A stretch of DNA of 64,000 bases from DATBJJ01 sp036556425 (GCA_036556425.1 DATBJJ010000006.1:62001-126000), one strand, 5' to 3'; shown: positions 52,622 through 61,668, numbered from the stretch's first letter. Notes: generated by a model not told the origin, from the sequence alone. Made by a program: numbers and translations.

Positions 52622-53020
52622 TCAGCTTGGATCGGCGATCGCCTCCGCTTCGATCTCGACCAGCATGTCGGGATCGATCAGCCGGCTCACCTCCACCATC
52701 GACGTCGCCGGACGAATCGAGCCGAACACCTCGCCGTGCGCGCGGCCGACGGCTTCCCAATCGCGCACGATGTTGGTGACGTACATCCGCGTTCGAACGA
52801 CGTGCTCGAGCGACACGCCGGCACGCTCGAGCGCCCGCTGAATGTTCTTCAGCGTCTGGATCGTCTGCGCCCGCGCGTCCCCTTTGCCCACGAGGCTCCC
52901 ATCGTCCGCCGTCGCGGTCGTGCCGGAGACGTGGACGACGTTGCCGACTCTCACCGCGCGTGAATACCCGACGAGCGGCTCCCACTTGGTGCCGGTCGCG
53001 ATGTTCCGCCTCTCAGACAT
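52622..53020 (-). CDS. RidA family protein
   Basis: About 132 residues from ATG 53020, overlapping the lolD stop by 8 bases; an ATG five codons earlier is less likely. It has VGNVVHVSGTTA, VRTRMYVTNI and RPATSMVEVSRL. RidA-type proteins hydrolyse reactive enamine/imine intermediates, but this family is broad and the exact substrate is not certain. Confidence 0.85.
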   Translation of the reverse strand: MSERRNIATGTKWEPLVGYSRAVRVGNVVHVSGTTATADDGSLVGKGDARAQTIQTLKNIQRALERAGVSLEHVVRTRMYVTNIVRDWEAVGRAHGEVFGSIRPATSMVEVSRLIDPDMLVEIEAEAIADPS

Positions 53021-53687
53021 TTCGCAGCTTTCCATCCTCGAGCCGCAGCACGCGATCGCACGCGGCGGCGAGCTTCATGTTGTGCGTCGCGATGATCGAC
53101 GTCAGCCCGCGCGTGCGGTGCATGTCCTTCAGCAGCGCGTGCAGCGCGTCGGCCGTGTGCTCGTCGAGATCGCCCGTCGGCTCGTCCGCGAGAAGGAGCG
53201 CCGGCGCCATGACCAGCGCGCGCGCAATCGCTACGCGCTGCTGCTCGCCTCCTGACATCATGCTGGGCGTGTGATCGACGCGGTCGGCGAGGCCGACCGA
53301 GGTCAAGAGGGCGCTCGCCCGTTCACGGCATTCGGCCGCGCGCCGCCGCGCGATCCGCATCGGCATCTCCGCATTCTCGACGGCCGAGAACTCCGGCAGC
53401 AGATGATGGAATTGAAACACGAACCCGACGTGCCGGTTGCGGAACGCGACGAGCTCGGCGTCGGACAGCGCGCGCAGATCGACCTGATCGATCCGGACCG
53501 TGCCCTCGTCCGGCGGATCGAGACCGCCGAGGACGTGCAGCAGCGTGCTCTTCCCCACGCCTGACGCGCCGATGATCGCGAGCATCTCGCCACGATCGAG
53601 CGACAGATCGAGTCCCTTGAGCACGCTCAATCGCCGGCCGGCGACGAGATAGCTCTTCGAGAGGCCGGCGACGTGGATGAAGGACAT
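53013..53687 (-). CDS. lolD: Lipoprotein-releasing ABC transporter ATPase LolD
   Basis: 224 residues from ATG 53687. Walker A GASGVGKSTLLHVLGGLD, Q-loop FQFHHLLPEFSA, signature MSGGEQQRVAIARAL and Walker B LLLADEPTGDLD. With LolC/E upstream it releases lipoproteins from the inner membrane. The start abuts repeat tract C and lacks a normal ribosome site; earlier in-frame codons would only translate the repeat. Confidence 0.94.
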   Translation of the reverse strand: MSFIHVAGLSKSYLVAGRRLSVLKGLDLSLDRGEMLAIIGASGVGKSTLLHVLGGLDPPDEGTVRIDQVDLRALSDAELVAFRNRHVGFVFQFHHLLPEFSAVENAEMPMRIARRRAAECRERASALLTSVGLADRVDHTPSMMSGGEQQRVAIARALVMAPALLLADEPTGDLDEHTADALHALLKDMHRTRGLTSIIATHNMKLAAACDRVLRLEDGKLRNV

Positions 53688-53805
53688 GATCAGCTGCCAG
53701 CTTCCGGCTTCCAGCTGCCAGCTGGGTTCTTCGGATCGCAATCGCGCGACTGAGATCGGAATGAGTTTAGCTGGCAGCTGGGAGCTGGCAGCTGGAAGCG
53801 GCGGC
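53688..53805. repeat. Heptamer repeat tract C with inverted arms and core
   Basis: Between lolC/E and lolD. The left arm (53691-53724) is AGCTGCC/AGCTTCC units; the right arm (53768-53800) is the inverse. The spacer holds TTCGGATCGCAATCGCGCG (53730-53748), matching the core of tract B at 17 of 19 places, followed about 10 bases on by GATCGGA (GACCGGA in B). It is the clearest evidence that these tracts form a family. Confidence 0.92.
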
Positions 53806-55035
53806 TCACTGATACCTCAACGCCTGCGCGGGATCGAGGCGCGACGCCTGCCGCGACGGATAGATCGTCGCGAGGAAGCAGATCAGCACGGCGGCCACGA
53901 TCACCGTGACGAAGTCCAGCGGCTGGAGTCTGAACGGCACGTGAGAGATCTGATAGACGTCGAGCGGAATGTTGATCAACTTGAACCGATCGAGAACGTA
54001 AATCAGCGAGCAGCCGAGCACCGCGCCGGACGCGGTGCCGATCGTGCCGATGATGAGCCCCTGCAGCATGAAGATCCGGCTGATGCTCGTCGACGAGCTC
54101 CCCATCGTCTTCAGGATCGCGATGTCGCGCGTCTTCTCCATGACGAGCAGGATGAGCGACGCGATGATGTTGAGCGCCGCGACCATGACGATCAGCCCGA
54201 TCGTGATCGACATCGCCATCTTCTCGAGCCACAGCGCGCTGAAGAGCGACTTGTTCATGTCGGCCCAGTCCTGCGCGACGTAGTCCGGTCCGAGCTTCAC
54301 GGGAACGTCGTCGGCCACCGCGCGCGCGGCGAAGAGCTCGTCGACGCGCACCTCGATGAATTGCGGGCGGTCCGTGTCGAGCAGCTTCTCGGCCACCTCG
54401 ATGTGCACGTAGCCGTACGACGAGTCGAACTCGAAGAGGCCGAGGCTGAACACGCCGACGACCTTGAACGCGCGCTGGCCCGGCATCACACCAAACGGCG
54501 TCAGCTCGCCCTCGAGCGTGAGGACTTCGATGCTGTCGCCAACCGTCGCGCCGAGTTTCTGCGCGAGATCTTTGCCGATCACCACGCCAGGGAGTCCGTT
54601 GCCCTTGCCCGTCTCGAGCGCCTCGAGGCTTCCCTTCTCGACCGATCGGCCGACGTTGGTGACGGTGTTCTCCAGCTTTGGATCGACGCCTTTCAACGTG
54701 ATCGGCTGGCCCTCTCCGCCGCTCCTCGCGAGCCCCATGACGAGCGCGACCGGCGCGGCGCCGACGACGTGCGGGACGGTCAGGACGCGCTTGATTTCGT
54801 CCGCGGGGGGACCGAGCCCGCCGCTCTTGAACACGTAGACATGCGCCGCGGATCCGACGATGCGATCTCTGAGCTCGCCCTGCAGGCCGGTCATCAACGC
54901 GAGCACGATGAGCAGCGCCGTCACGCCGACCGCTACGCCGATGCCCGAGATGAGCGAGATCACGGAGATGAACGCCTGCTTCCGGCGCGCGCGGAGATAG
55001 CGCAAGGCGATGAAGAGCTCGTACGGCAGGTTCAT
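53806..55035 (-). CDS. Lipoprotein-releasing ABC transporter permease LolC/E
   Basis: 409 residues. An N-terminal membrane helix (residues 20-50), a large periplasmic domain and three C-terminal membrane helices. LRYLRARRKQAFISVIS, DIAILKTMGSSSTSI and PSRQASRLDPAQALRYQ are typical. Many bacteria of this type have a single permease that acts as homodimer with LolD. It overlaps lysS by 4 bases. Confidence 0.92.
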   Translation of the reverse strand: MNLPYELFIALRYLRARRKQAFISVISLISGIGVAVGVTALLIVLALMTGLQGELRDRIVGSAAHVYVFKSGGLGPPADEIKRVLTVPHVVGAAPVALVMGLARSGGEGQPITLKGVDPKLENTVTNVGRSVEKGSLEALETGKGNGLPGVVIGKDLAQKLGATVGDSIEVLTLEGELTPFGVMPGQRAFKVVGVFSLGLFEFDSSYGYVHIEVAEKLLDTDRPQFIEVRVDELFAARAVADDVPVKLGPDYVAQDWADMNKSLFSALWLEKMAMSITIGLIVMVAALNIIASLILLVMEKTRDIAILKTMGSSSTSISRIFMLQGLIIGTIGTASGAVLGCSLIYVLDRFKLINIPLDVYQISHVPFRLQPLDFVTVIVAAVLICFLATIYPSRQASRLDPAQALRYQ

Positions 55036-56537
55036 TGCCGCGACCGCATCAACGGAAAGAGGATGACGTCGCGGATCGATTGGCTGTTGGTCAAGAGCAT
55101 GACGAGCCGATCGATGCCCACCCCTTCGCCGCCCGCCGGCGGCAACCCGTACTCGAGCGCGCGGATGTAGTCCTCGTCCATCACGTGCGCCTCGAGATCG
55201 CCTGCAGCGCGGCCCGCGAGCTGCGCCTCGAAGCGGCGGCGCTGCTCGGCGGGATCGTTGAGCTCGCTGAATGCGTTCGCGACTTCGAAGCCGCCGATGT
55301 ACAGCTCGAACCGCTCGACCGTGTCGGGATCGTCCGGCCGCTGCTTGGACAGCGGCGAGACTTCAGTCGGGAAGTCATAGACGAAGGTCGGCTGGACGAG
55401 CTTGCCGTCATGCAACCGCTCGAAGATCTCCGTCGTGATGCGGCCCGCCCCCCAGCTCGGCTGAAGCTCGACGCCGAGGCGCCTCGCGAGATCGGCGGCC
55501 GGCCGCGGATTCCGCAGATCGGCGTCGGTGACGTCGACGCCGAGCCGGCTCGACGCCTCGGTGCGGGCCCCCTCGCGAAGCGAGAGACGACGGTACGGCG
55601 GCGCGAGCGAGATATCGTCCACCCCGAAGCGGATGCGATCCGTGCCGATCGATTCGCGGGCGACCTCGGAGACGAGCGCTTCGGTCATCACCATCAGCTC
55701 TTGATAATCGCTGTAGGTCTGGTAGAACTCCAGCATCGTGAACTCGGGGTTGTGCTGGGTCGAGATACCCTCGTTCCTGAAGTTACGGTTGATCTCGTAG
55801 ACCCGTTCGATTCCGCCGACGGTCAAGCGCTTCAGATACAGCTCGGGGGCAATGCGCAGAAAGAGCTGCAGATCGAGCGCGTTGTGATGCGTGACGAACG
55901 GCCGGGCGAGCGCACCTCCCGGAATCGGCTGCATCATCGGCGTCTCGACCTCCAGATACCCCCGGCCGTTCAGGAAGTTCCGCACGGACGCCAGCACTTT
56001 GCTTCTGACGTCGAAGACTCGCCGCGAGTCCGGATTCACGATCAAATCGAGATACCGCTGCCGATAGCGAATCTCGATGTCCGTCAGCCCATGCCATTTC
56101 TCCGGCAGCGGGAGGAAGCACTTCGCGAGGAACTCGAGCCGCGACGCATGAATCGTCAGCTCGTTCGTCTTCGTGCGGAACAGATAGCCCTCGACCCCGA
56201 GGAAGTCACCGATGTCCAGCAGCCCATACATCGAGAAATCCCGCTCGCTGACCGAGTCCTTGCGAACGTAGATCTGGATCCTCGATTCGCCGTCCGAGAT
56301 CGCGAGGAAGTTTGCTTTCCCGAAGTTTCTGATCGCGAGAATTCGTCCAGCGGTCTTCGTCTCGATGCGTTCGGCCGTGAGCTCTTCGCCCGTGCGGCCG
56401 CCGTAGTCGGCGACCAGCCTGCTCACCGTGTGGGTGCGATCGAACGCGCGAGGATACTGCTCGATGCCCAACCGCGAGAGCGCCTCGAAGTTGAGGCGCC
56501 GCTGCGCGATCTGATCGTTCTCTCTAATCTCGGACAT
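55032..56537 (-). CDS. lysS: Lysyl-tRNA synthetase (class II)
   Basis: 501 residues: N-terminal OB fold, then YRQRYLDLIVNPDSR (motif 1 area), FRNEGISTQHNPEFTMLEFY (motif 2) and GVGIDRLVMLLTNSQSIRD (motif 3). It charges tRNA-Lys. The start overlaps nusB by 14 bases. Confidence 0.96.
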   Translation of the reverse strand: MSEIRENDQIAQRRLNFEALSRLGIEQYPRAFDRTHTVSRLVADYGGRTGEELTAERIETKTAGRILAIRNFGKANFLAISDGESRIQIYVRKDSVSERDFSMYGLLDIGDFLGVEGYLFRTKTNELTIHASRLEFLAKCFLPLPEKWHGLTDIEIRYRQRYLDLIVNPDSRRVFDVRSKVLASVRNFLNGRGYLEVETPMMQPIPGGALARPFVTHHNALDLQLFLRIAPELYLKRLTVGGIERVYEINRNFRNEGISTQHNPEFTMLEFYQTYSDYQELMVMTEALVSEVARESIGTDRIRFGVDDISLAPPYRRLSLREGARTEASSRLGVDVTDADLRNPRPAADLARRLGVELQPSWGAGRITTEIFERLHDGKLVQPTFVYDFPTEVSPLSKQRPDDPDTVERFELYIGGFEVANAFSELNDPAEQRRRFEAQLAGRAAGDLEAHVMDEDYIRALEYGLPPAGGEGVGIDRLVMLLTNSQSIRDVILFPLMRSRQ

Positions 56538-56973
56538 TGCTCGGATCGAGTTCCTTTCTCACCGCATCGAGCACGCCGTTCACGAATGGCACGGCCTCGT
56601 CGCCGCTGAACGTCCGCGCGAGCTCGATGGCCTCGTTGATCACGACCTTCGGCGGCGTGCCGCGATCGGCGAGCAGCTCGGCAATCGCCAGCCTCAGCAC
56701 GAGCCGATCGATGACGGCCATCCGCTCGAGGCGCCAGTTGTGCGCGTGCGCGGCGATCAGCCGATCGATCTCGTCGACGCGGCTCGACGTCTCGCGCACG
56801 AGACGGTTCGCGAACGTCCGAAGATCCTCGTCCGCTTCGCCCGATGGATCGTTGGCCGGCCAGAACGTGAGGATCGTTTCGGCCACGCCCGCGCGACCGA
56901 TCTCCGACTGATAGAGCATCTGGAGAGCCGCTTCGCGAGCCCGATGCCGCGCGGCGGGATCCGTGCGCGTCAT
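56524..56973 (-). CDS. nusB: Transcription antitermination factor NusB
   Basis: 149 residues from ATG 56973 (ATGA overlap with ribH). RHRAREAALQMLYQSEIG, RLERMAVIDRLVLRLAIAEL and PPKVVINEAIELARTFSGD are typical. It binds BoxA RNA with S10 in rRNA antitermination. The earlier in-frame region lies within ribH. Confidence 0.95.
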   Translation of the reverse strand: MTRTDPAARHRAREAALQMLYQSEIGRAGVAETILTFWPANDPSGEADEDLRTFANRLVRETSSRVDEIDRLIAAHAHNWRLERMAVIDRLVLRLAIAELLADRGTPPKVVINEAIELARTFSGDEAVPFVNGVLDAVRKELDPSNVRD

Positions 56974-57464
56974 GGACGCGCCGGCTGCCAACGCCGAAAG
57001 AGCTGCGCCATCTCGATCGCCGCGGCCGCCGCCTCGAAGCCTTTGTTGTCCCGCCCCTCGCTCGCTCGCTCCTCCGCCTGCTGCACGGTATCCGTCGTCA
57101 AGACGCCGAACGCCATGGGCACACCGGTTTGCCCCGACGCATCCTGGATTCCGTGCGCGACCGACGAGGAGATGTACTCGAAGTGTGGCGTGGCGCCGCG
57201 GATCACACAGCCGAGACAAATCACCGCATCGAACCGTCCGGTTTCCGCGATCGCACGCGCCGCCTGCGGCAGCTCGAACGCGCCCGGCACGCTCACGACT
57301 TCGACGTCCTCGGCGCGCGCCTCCGCTTCGGCCAACGCGGCGCGCGCGCCTTCGCACAACCGCGTGGTGATTTCTTCGTTGAAGCGCGAGAAGACGATCG
57401 CGAAGCGATAGCCGGCAGCGCCCGCGAGGCGGCCCGGCGCGGCGGCGGAAGTCTCGGGGCGCAC
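56970..57464 (-). CDS. ribH: 6,7-dimethyl-8-ribityllumazine synthase
   Basis: 164 residues: AIVFSRFNEEITTRLCEGA, VPGAFELPQAAR, CLGCVIRGATPHFEYISS and GVLTTDTVQQAEERA. Penultimate step of riboflavin synthesis. It lies three bases before the enoyl-CoA hydratase stop. The gap to nusB is a 4-base overlap, the common ribH-nusB order. Confidence 0.96.
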   Translation of the reverse strand: MRPETSAAAPGRLAGAAGYRFAIVFSRFNEEITTRLCEGARAALAEAEARAEDVEVVSVPGAFELPQAARAIAETGRFDAVICLGCVIRGATPHFEYISSSVAHGIQDASGQTGVPMAFGVLTTDTVQQAEERASEGRDNKGFEAAAAAIEMAQLFRRWQPARP

Positions 57465-57467
57465 GCG

Positions 57468-58262
57468 CTACGTCCCCTTGAACTCGGGCTTGCGCTTCTC
57501 GAGAAAAGCGCGCGTGCCCTCGCGCATGTCGCCCGTGCTCGCGACGAGCCCGAAGAGCGTCGCTTCCAGAATCTGCCCTTCGGCCAACGGCGACTGCAGG
57601 CCTTTGTTGACGGCGTCGATGATGTAGCGCACGGCGATCGGCGGCTTGCTCGCGAGGATCGACGCGAGCGCGTGCGCGCGCGCCGGCAGATCCGCCGCGG
57701 GGACGACCCGATTGACGAGCCCGATGCGATACGCCTCCTCGGCGCCGATCGGATCGCCCGCCAGCATCAACTCGAGCGCGCGGCCGGCGCCCACGAGCCG
57801 CGCGAGCCGCTGCGTGCCGCCATAGCCGGGAATGAGACCGAGGTTGATCTCCGGTTGTCCGAGTTTCGCCGTATCCGCGGCGATTCGCAGCGTGCAGGCC
57901 ATCGCCAACTCGCAGCCGCCGCCGAGCGCGAACCCGTTGATCGCCGCGATGACCGGCTTGCCCATGTTCTCGATCAGGTCGAAGACGTGCTGCCCTCGCA
58001 GCGCGCGCTCGCGCCCCGTCGCGGGCGTCTCGGTGGCAAGCTCGTTGATGTCCGCGCCCGCCACGAACGCGCGATCCCCGGCGCCCGTGATGATCACCGT
58101 CCTCACGTCCGCGTCGTGCTTCAGCGCGAGGATCGTTCGCCGCAGCTCGTCGAGCGTCTCCGCGTTGAGCGCGTTCATCACCTTCGGACGATTGATCGTC
58201 ACCCGCGCGACCGGACCGTCGCGATCGACGAGAAGGTTGAGAAGGTTAAGGAGGTTGTCCAC
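57468..58262 (-). CDS. Enoyl-CoA hydratase/isomerase family protein
   Basis: 264 residues from GTG 58262. The oxyanion-hole residues are AGADINEL and NGFALGGGCELAMAC; the second glutamate lies in GQPEINLGLIPGYGGTQRL. Both catalytic glutamates typical for hydratases are present. The N terminus holds a curious NLLNLLNLL repeat. Likely a short-chain enoyl-CoA hydratase. Confidence 0.92.
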   Translation of the reverse strand: MDNLLNLLNLLVDRDGPVARVTINRPKVMNALNAETLDELRRTILALKHDADVRTVIITGAGDRAFVAGADINELATETPATGRERALRGQHVFDLIENMGKPVIAAINGFALGGGCELAMACTLRIAADTAKLGQPEINLGLIPGYGGTQRLARLVGAGRALELMLAGDPIGAEEAYRIGLVNRVVPAADLPARAHALASILASKPPIAVRYIIDAVNKGLQSPLAEGQILEATLFGLVASTGDMREGTRAFLEKRKPEFKGT

Positions 58263-58298
58263 GGTCAGACCGAGCTCGAAGTATACCTTCGATGGACG

Positions 58299-58688
58299 CT
58301 ACTTCGCGCCGGATCGCAGGCGCTCGAGCACGAGCCGGCACGCCCACGCGAACACCGCGCCGACGCCCGCGCCGAGCGTGTCCGCGACGACGTCCATCAC
58401 ATCAGGCGTCCGCTCCGGCACGAAGCGTTGGTGGAGCTCGTCGGATACGCCATACAGGAACGACAGGACGGTCGCGCCCGCAACAGCGCGCCACGTCACA
58501 CCCGAAAGCCGGCCGCGCGACAACGGCAGCACGAAGAACACGCCAAGCGCCGCGTACACGATCAGGTGCACGAGCTTGTCCCAGAGATGTGCCGGCAGTT
58601 GCGAACCGGGGACGGAGGACGCGGCGAAGATGAACGCCATGTGCGCGCAGGCCGGGATCCAGAGCAGCGCCCGCGCGAGCGGCTTCAC
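58299..58688 (-). CDS. VanZ family membrane protein
   Basis: 129 residues, four hydrophobic helices, with WDKLVHLIVYAALG, YGVSDELHQRFVPERTPDVMD and a final helix. The DELHQ/D..D pattern is typical for VanZ-like proteins, of unknown exact role. The start is GTG 58688, overlapping the stop of the 57-residue gene (GTGA). Confidence 0.88.
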   Translation of the reverse strand: MKPLARALLWIPACAHMAFIFAASSVPGSQLPAHLWDKLVHLIVYAALGVFFVLPLSRGRLSGVTWRAVAGATVLSFLYGVSDELHQRFVPERTPDVMDVVADTLGAGVGAVFAWACRLVLERLRSGAK

Positions 58689-58858
58689 AACGGGAGGGGG
58701 TACATCAGCCAGCCGAGCGCGACAGCCGTCACGACGAACGCGGCGAACATCCAGCCGCCGGCCTTGAGCTGCTCGCGCGGCTCGTCGCGCATCAGCACGG
58801 CGAAGACGGTCGAGACCACGAGCGAGAACAGCGCGAGGATGAGGAGATGGCTCGTCAT
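58685..58858 (-). CDS. 57-residue two-helix membrane protein
   Basis: ATG 58858 lies four bases after the stop of the DUF6677-like gene, and its TGA overlaps the VanZ GTG (GTGA). The product has helix 1 (LLILALFSLVVSTVFAVLM), a charged RDEPREQLKAGG loop and helix 2 (AAFVVTAVALGWLM). It is too short for many gene finders but the coupling on both sides and the clean hydrophobic pattern support it. The function is unknown. Confidence 0.75.
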   Translation of the reverse strand: MTSHLLILALFSLVVSTVFAVLMRDEPREQLKAGGWMFAAFVVTAVALGWLMYPLPL

Positions 58859-58862
58859 GCCG

Positions 58863-59273
58863 TCACTTGCGCCCCATCGCGATGTCGAACGCGTCGAGGA
58901 TGACGAGCGAATTCAACAGTCCGGCAACGATCAGAAAGGTGTTGCCCGCTTCGTGCGTGACCGCGGTGACGTGGCCGGCGCCGTATCCCATCACCTTCGC
59001 GAGAATCCACGGCACGCCGAGGCCGATGTCCGCAACCGCCGCGAGCGCGCCGAGCGGCTCACGAAGCTCGAAGGCGAACAATTGCCCGCCGAAGGACAAG
59101 CCGATCGCGAACATCGCCGTCAGAGCGATCAGGAATACGATCCCCTTCTGACGCCGCCCGAGCCACCAGTGCGCCGCGCCCGGCACCGCCCAGGCCGCCA
59201 CGCACACGAGCACGAGGGTTCCAGGCTCGGCGGCGGCCGGCGCGCGCTCCGCTGCAGTCGATTTCGTGGCCAT
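58863..59273 (-). CDS. Small membrane protein (DUF6677-like)
   Basis: 136 residues with a Pro/Ala head, a helix carrying WAVPGAAHWWLGRRQKG, further helices and the end NTFLIVAGLLNSLVILDAFDIAMGRK-like (about four helices). The PGxxHxxLGRRQKG pattern and the ending fit the DUF6677 family seen in Acidobacteria-type genomes. The function is unknown; co-transcribed with the 57-residue protein and VanZ. Confidence 0.8.
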   Translation of the reverse strand: MATKSTAAERAPAAAEPGTLVLVCVAAWAVPGAAHWWLGRRQKGIVFLIALTAMFAIGLSFGGQLFAFELREPLGALAAVADIGLGVPWILAKVMGYGAGHVTAVTHEAGNTFLIVAGLLNSLVILDAFDIAMGRK

Positions 59274-59316
59274 CTAGCACGCGATCATAACGTATCTGCG
59301 GGAGGCGCTGGCTCGA

Positions 59317-59802
59317 TCACACACGATCGGCACGCAGCGCGCCGACGATGACGAGACCACCGACGAGTCCGAGCGGCACGGCCGTCAGCATCCGGAAGAC
59401 GTTCGTCGTCGCGATGGCGCCGGCCCATTCGAGACCGACGGATGCCGCGATCGGCATCGCCGCCAACCCGAGCGCGATCCTCGTCGTCCTCGCCGACGAT
59501 CGCCGCCGTCCCACCCACGCCAGGATCACGCCGAGCGCTCCGGACGCATAGAGCCCGAAACAGCGCGCGCACACCGGCAGTTGCACGCCGTCGAGATGGA
59601 ACGATCGCTCGGGACGCTGATGACAGATGAGCGATCCGGCTTGATAGACGACGGCCGCCATCCATCCGAGGCGGCCGCGGCTCGCGGCGATCGGAGATGC
59701 GGCAAGGAGGACGAGCCACACGAGCGCGGCCGCCGTCACCATGGCCGCGACGGCGCTCAGTTCCGGCGCACCCCGATCGCGGACGGCGGACGCGGTGTTC
59801 AC
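59317..59802 (-). CDS. DUF2085 membrane protein
   Basis: 161 residues from GTG 59802 (GTGA overlap with the kinase stop). Four to five helices. The family marks are CHQRPERSFHLDGVQLPVC and CARCFGLYASG, Cys/His motifs of unknown function. The gap to the next gene (59274-59316) holds nothing. Confidence 0.85.
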   Translation of the reverse strand: MNTASAVRDRGAPELSAVAAMVTAAALVWLVLLAASPIAASRGRLGWMAAVVYQAGSLICHQRPERSFHLDGVQLPVCARCFGLYASGALGVILAWVGRRRSSARTTRIALGLAAMPIAASVGLEWAGAIATTNVFRMLTAVPLGLVGGLVIVGALRADRV

Positions 59803-60749
59803 GGCGCCACGCTCTCGAGATCGAGCGCGCCGAAATTGGCTTCGTAGCGATCGACGAATTCGCGCCAGGTGAACGCGTGGCTCTGGCCGCCGAGATGTTC
59901 GAGCGCGTAGGTCGCCGCGACCGCGCCGAGCTCCGCGCACACGCGATAGTCGGCCTTGCGCACGAGGCCTTTCATGAACCCGCTGCGAAACGCATCGCCG
60001 ACGCCGGTGGGATCGATGATCCGATGCGGGCGCACGGCCGGCACGTCGATGCGGCCGGACCGCGTGTGAATCGAGCATCCGCTCTCGCCGCGCGTGACGA
60101 CCAGCGCTTGCGTATGATCGAGGATGGAGGTTTCGGACACGCCGGTCTTCTGGCGAATGAGCTCGAACTCGTAATCGTTGCAGACGATCAAGGCCGATCC
60201 TGTTTGTCCGTCGCTGAGCTCTGGCCCCGACATCCGCGCGCACTGCTGGCCGGGATCCCAGATGAACGGCACGCCGACCGTTCGGCATTCCTCCGCGTAC
60301 TGGATCATCGCGCCGGGATCGTTCGGCGAGATGATCGCGAGCTCGCATTCGTCGACGTCGCGGAACGACAGCTCGCCCGCGTTCGCCATCGCGCCCGTGT
60401 AGAACGACGCGATCTGGTTGTTGTCGACGTCCGTGCTGCAGAAAAAGGACGCCGTGAACTTCCCGGGAACGTCGCGCACGAGCGACGTGTCGACGCCGGC
60501 CGCTTCCAACCACCGGCGGTAATCGTCGAAGTCCTGACCCGCGGTGCCCATGAGCGACGGCCGCTCGCCGAGGAGCGCCAGCGTGTAGGCGATGTTCGGC
60601 GCGCAGCCGCCGCGCCGCTTGTCCATCGAGTCCACGAGAAAGCTGAGGCTCACGCGGTTCATGTGCTCGGGCAGGAAGTGCTCGGTGAACTTCCCCGGAA
60701 ACGACATCAGGTAGTCGAAGGCGATCGAACCGGTAATGACGATGCTCAT
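59799..60749 (-). CDS. PfkB family carbohydrate/nucleoside kinase (adenosine kinase-like)
   Basis: 316 residues. N-terminal RRGGCAPNIAYTLALLGE, FWDPGQQ-like FIWDPGQQCARM and the catalytic DPTGVGDAFRSGFMKG. The base Asp in GVGDAF is present. The pairing with MTA phosphorylase suggests an adenosine kinase salvaging purine nucleosides, but sugars cannot be ruled out. Confidence 0.85.
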   Translation of the reverse strand: MSIVITGSIAFDYLMSFPGKFTEHFLPEHMNRVSLSFLVDSMDKRRGGCAPNIAYTLALLGERPSLMGTAGQDFDDYRRWLEAAGVDTSLVRDVPGKFTASFFCSTDVDNNQIASFYTGAMANAGELSFRDVDECELAIISPNDPGAMIQYAEECRTVGVPFIWDPGQQCARMSGPELSDGQTGSALIVCNDYEFELIRQKTGVSETSILDHTQALVVTRGESGCSIHTRSGRIDVPAVRPHRIIDPTGVGDAFRSGFMKGLVRKADYRVCAELGAVAATYALEHLGGQSHAFTWREFVDRYEANFGALDLESVAP

Positions 60750-60804
60750 CGTTGGTGTCCAGCTTTCAGCTTTCAGCTTCCAGCTTCCAGCTTCCAGCTT
60801 CCAG
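60750..60804. repeat. Heptamer repeat tract D (AGCTTTC/AGCTTCC)
   Basis: Between the MTA phosphorylase and the PfkB kinase. Seven to eight units; the phosphorylase stop TAG forms the first triplet on the minus strand (TAGCTGGAAG). Single arm, no core. Confidence 0.92.
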
Positions 60805-61665
60805 CTATTTCACGTATTTCGAGATTATGGGCGCGAGCTCGCGCTTGGTCTCCTCGGGGACCGCGTCGGGCCGCGTGATGATCGCGTGCTTCAACGCGCT
60901 CGCGCATTCGCACGTGCGCGTGAACGGAAGCGCGGCAACCGCGCCGGCGATGACCTGCTGCGCCATCTTCGCGTTCTGCATCAGATTCGCGATGATCATC
61001 TCGACCGTCACCTGGTCGTGATCGGGATGCCAACAGTCGTAGTCCGTCACGAGCGCGATCGTCGTGTAGCAGATCTCCGCCTCGCGCGCGAGCTTGGCCT
61101 CCTGCAGGTTCGTCATCCCGATGATGTCCATCCCCCACGATCGATAGAGCTGCGACTCGGCGAGCGTCGAGAACTGCGGTCCCTCCATGCAGACGTACGT
61201 GCCGCCGCGATGCACCGTGGCTCCGGCGGATTGCGCGGCGCTGAACGCGACGTCGCTCAACGGCGCGCAGAATGGATGCGCGAACCCGACGTGCGCGACG
61301 AGCCCCCGGCCGAAGAACGTCGAGATGCGTCCCCGCGTGCGATCGACGAATTGATCGGGAATCACGAGATCGAGCGGCTTGAACTCCTGCCGCAAGCTGC
61401 CCACCGCGCTCGCCGAGAGGATGTACTCGACGCCGAGCGTCTTGAAGCCGAAGATGTTCGCGCGGAAGTTGAGCTCCGACGGCAGCAGCGTGTGGCCCGC
61501 GCCGTGCCGCGCGAGGAACGCGACGCGCTTGCCGCGCAGCGTGCCGGTGACGTACGGCGCCGACGGCGGACCGAAGGGCGTATCGATCCGCTGCTCGGCG
61601 CGATCCGTCAGCTCCGCCATGTCGTACAAGCCGCTGCCGCCGATGATGCCGATGGTGGTGGACAT
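60805..61665 (-). CDS. mtnP: S-methyl-5'-thioadenosine phosphorylase
   Basis: 286 residues. IGIIGGSGLYDM, LARHGAGHTLLPSELNFRAN, CMEGPQFSTLAES, GMTNLQEAKLAREAE and TDYDCWH are typical for MTAP. It splits methylthioadenosine to adenine and methylthioribose-1-phosphate. Adenine salvage fits the adjacent kinase. Confidence 0.92.
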   Translation of the reverse strand: MSTTIGIIGGSGLYDMAELTDRAEQRIDTPFGPPSAPYVTGTLRGKRVAFLARHGAGHTLLPSELNFRANIFGFKTLGVEYILSASAVGSLRQEFKPLDLVIPDQFVDRTRGRISTFFGRGLVAHVGFAHPFCAPLSDVAFSAAQSAGATVHRGGTYVCMEGPQFSTLAESQLYRSWGMDIIGMTNLQEAKLAREAEICYTTIALVTDYDCWHPDHDQVTVEMIIANLMQNAKMAQQVIAGAVAALPFTRTCECASALKHAIITRPDAVPEETKRELAPIISKYVK

Positions 61666-61668
61666 GTG

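Noticed and set aside
53688..53741. lolD start inside the repeat (18 extra residues)
   Set aside because: The extra residues are repeat translation (EAGSWQL type). ATG 53687 begins the normal LolD N terminus.
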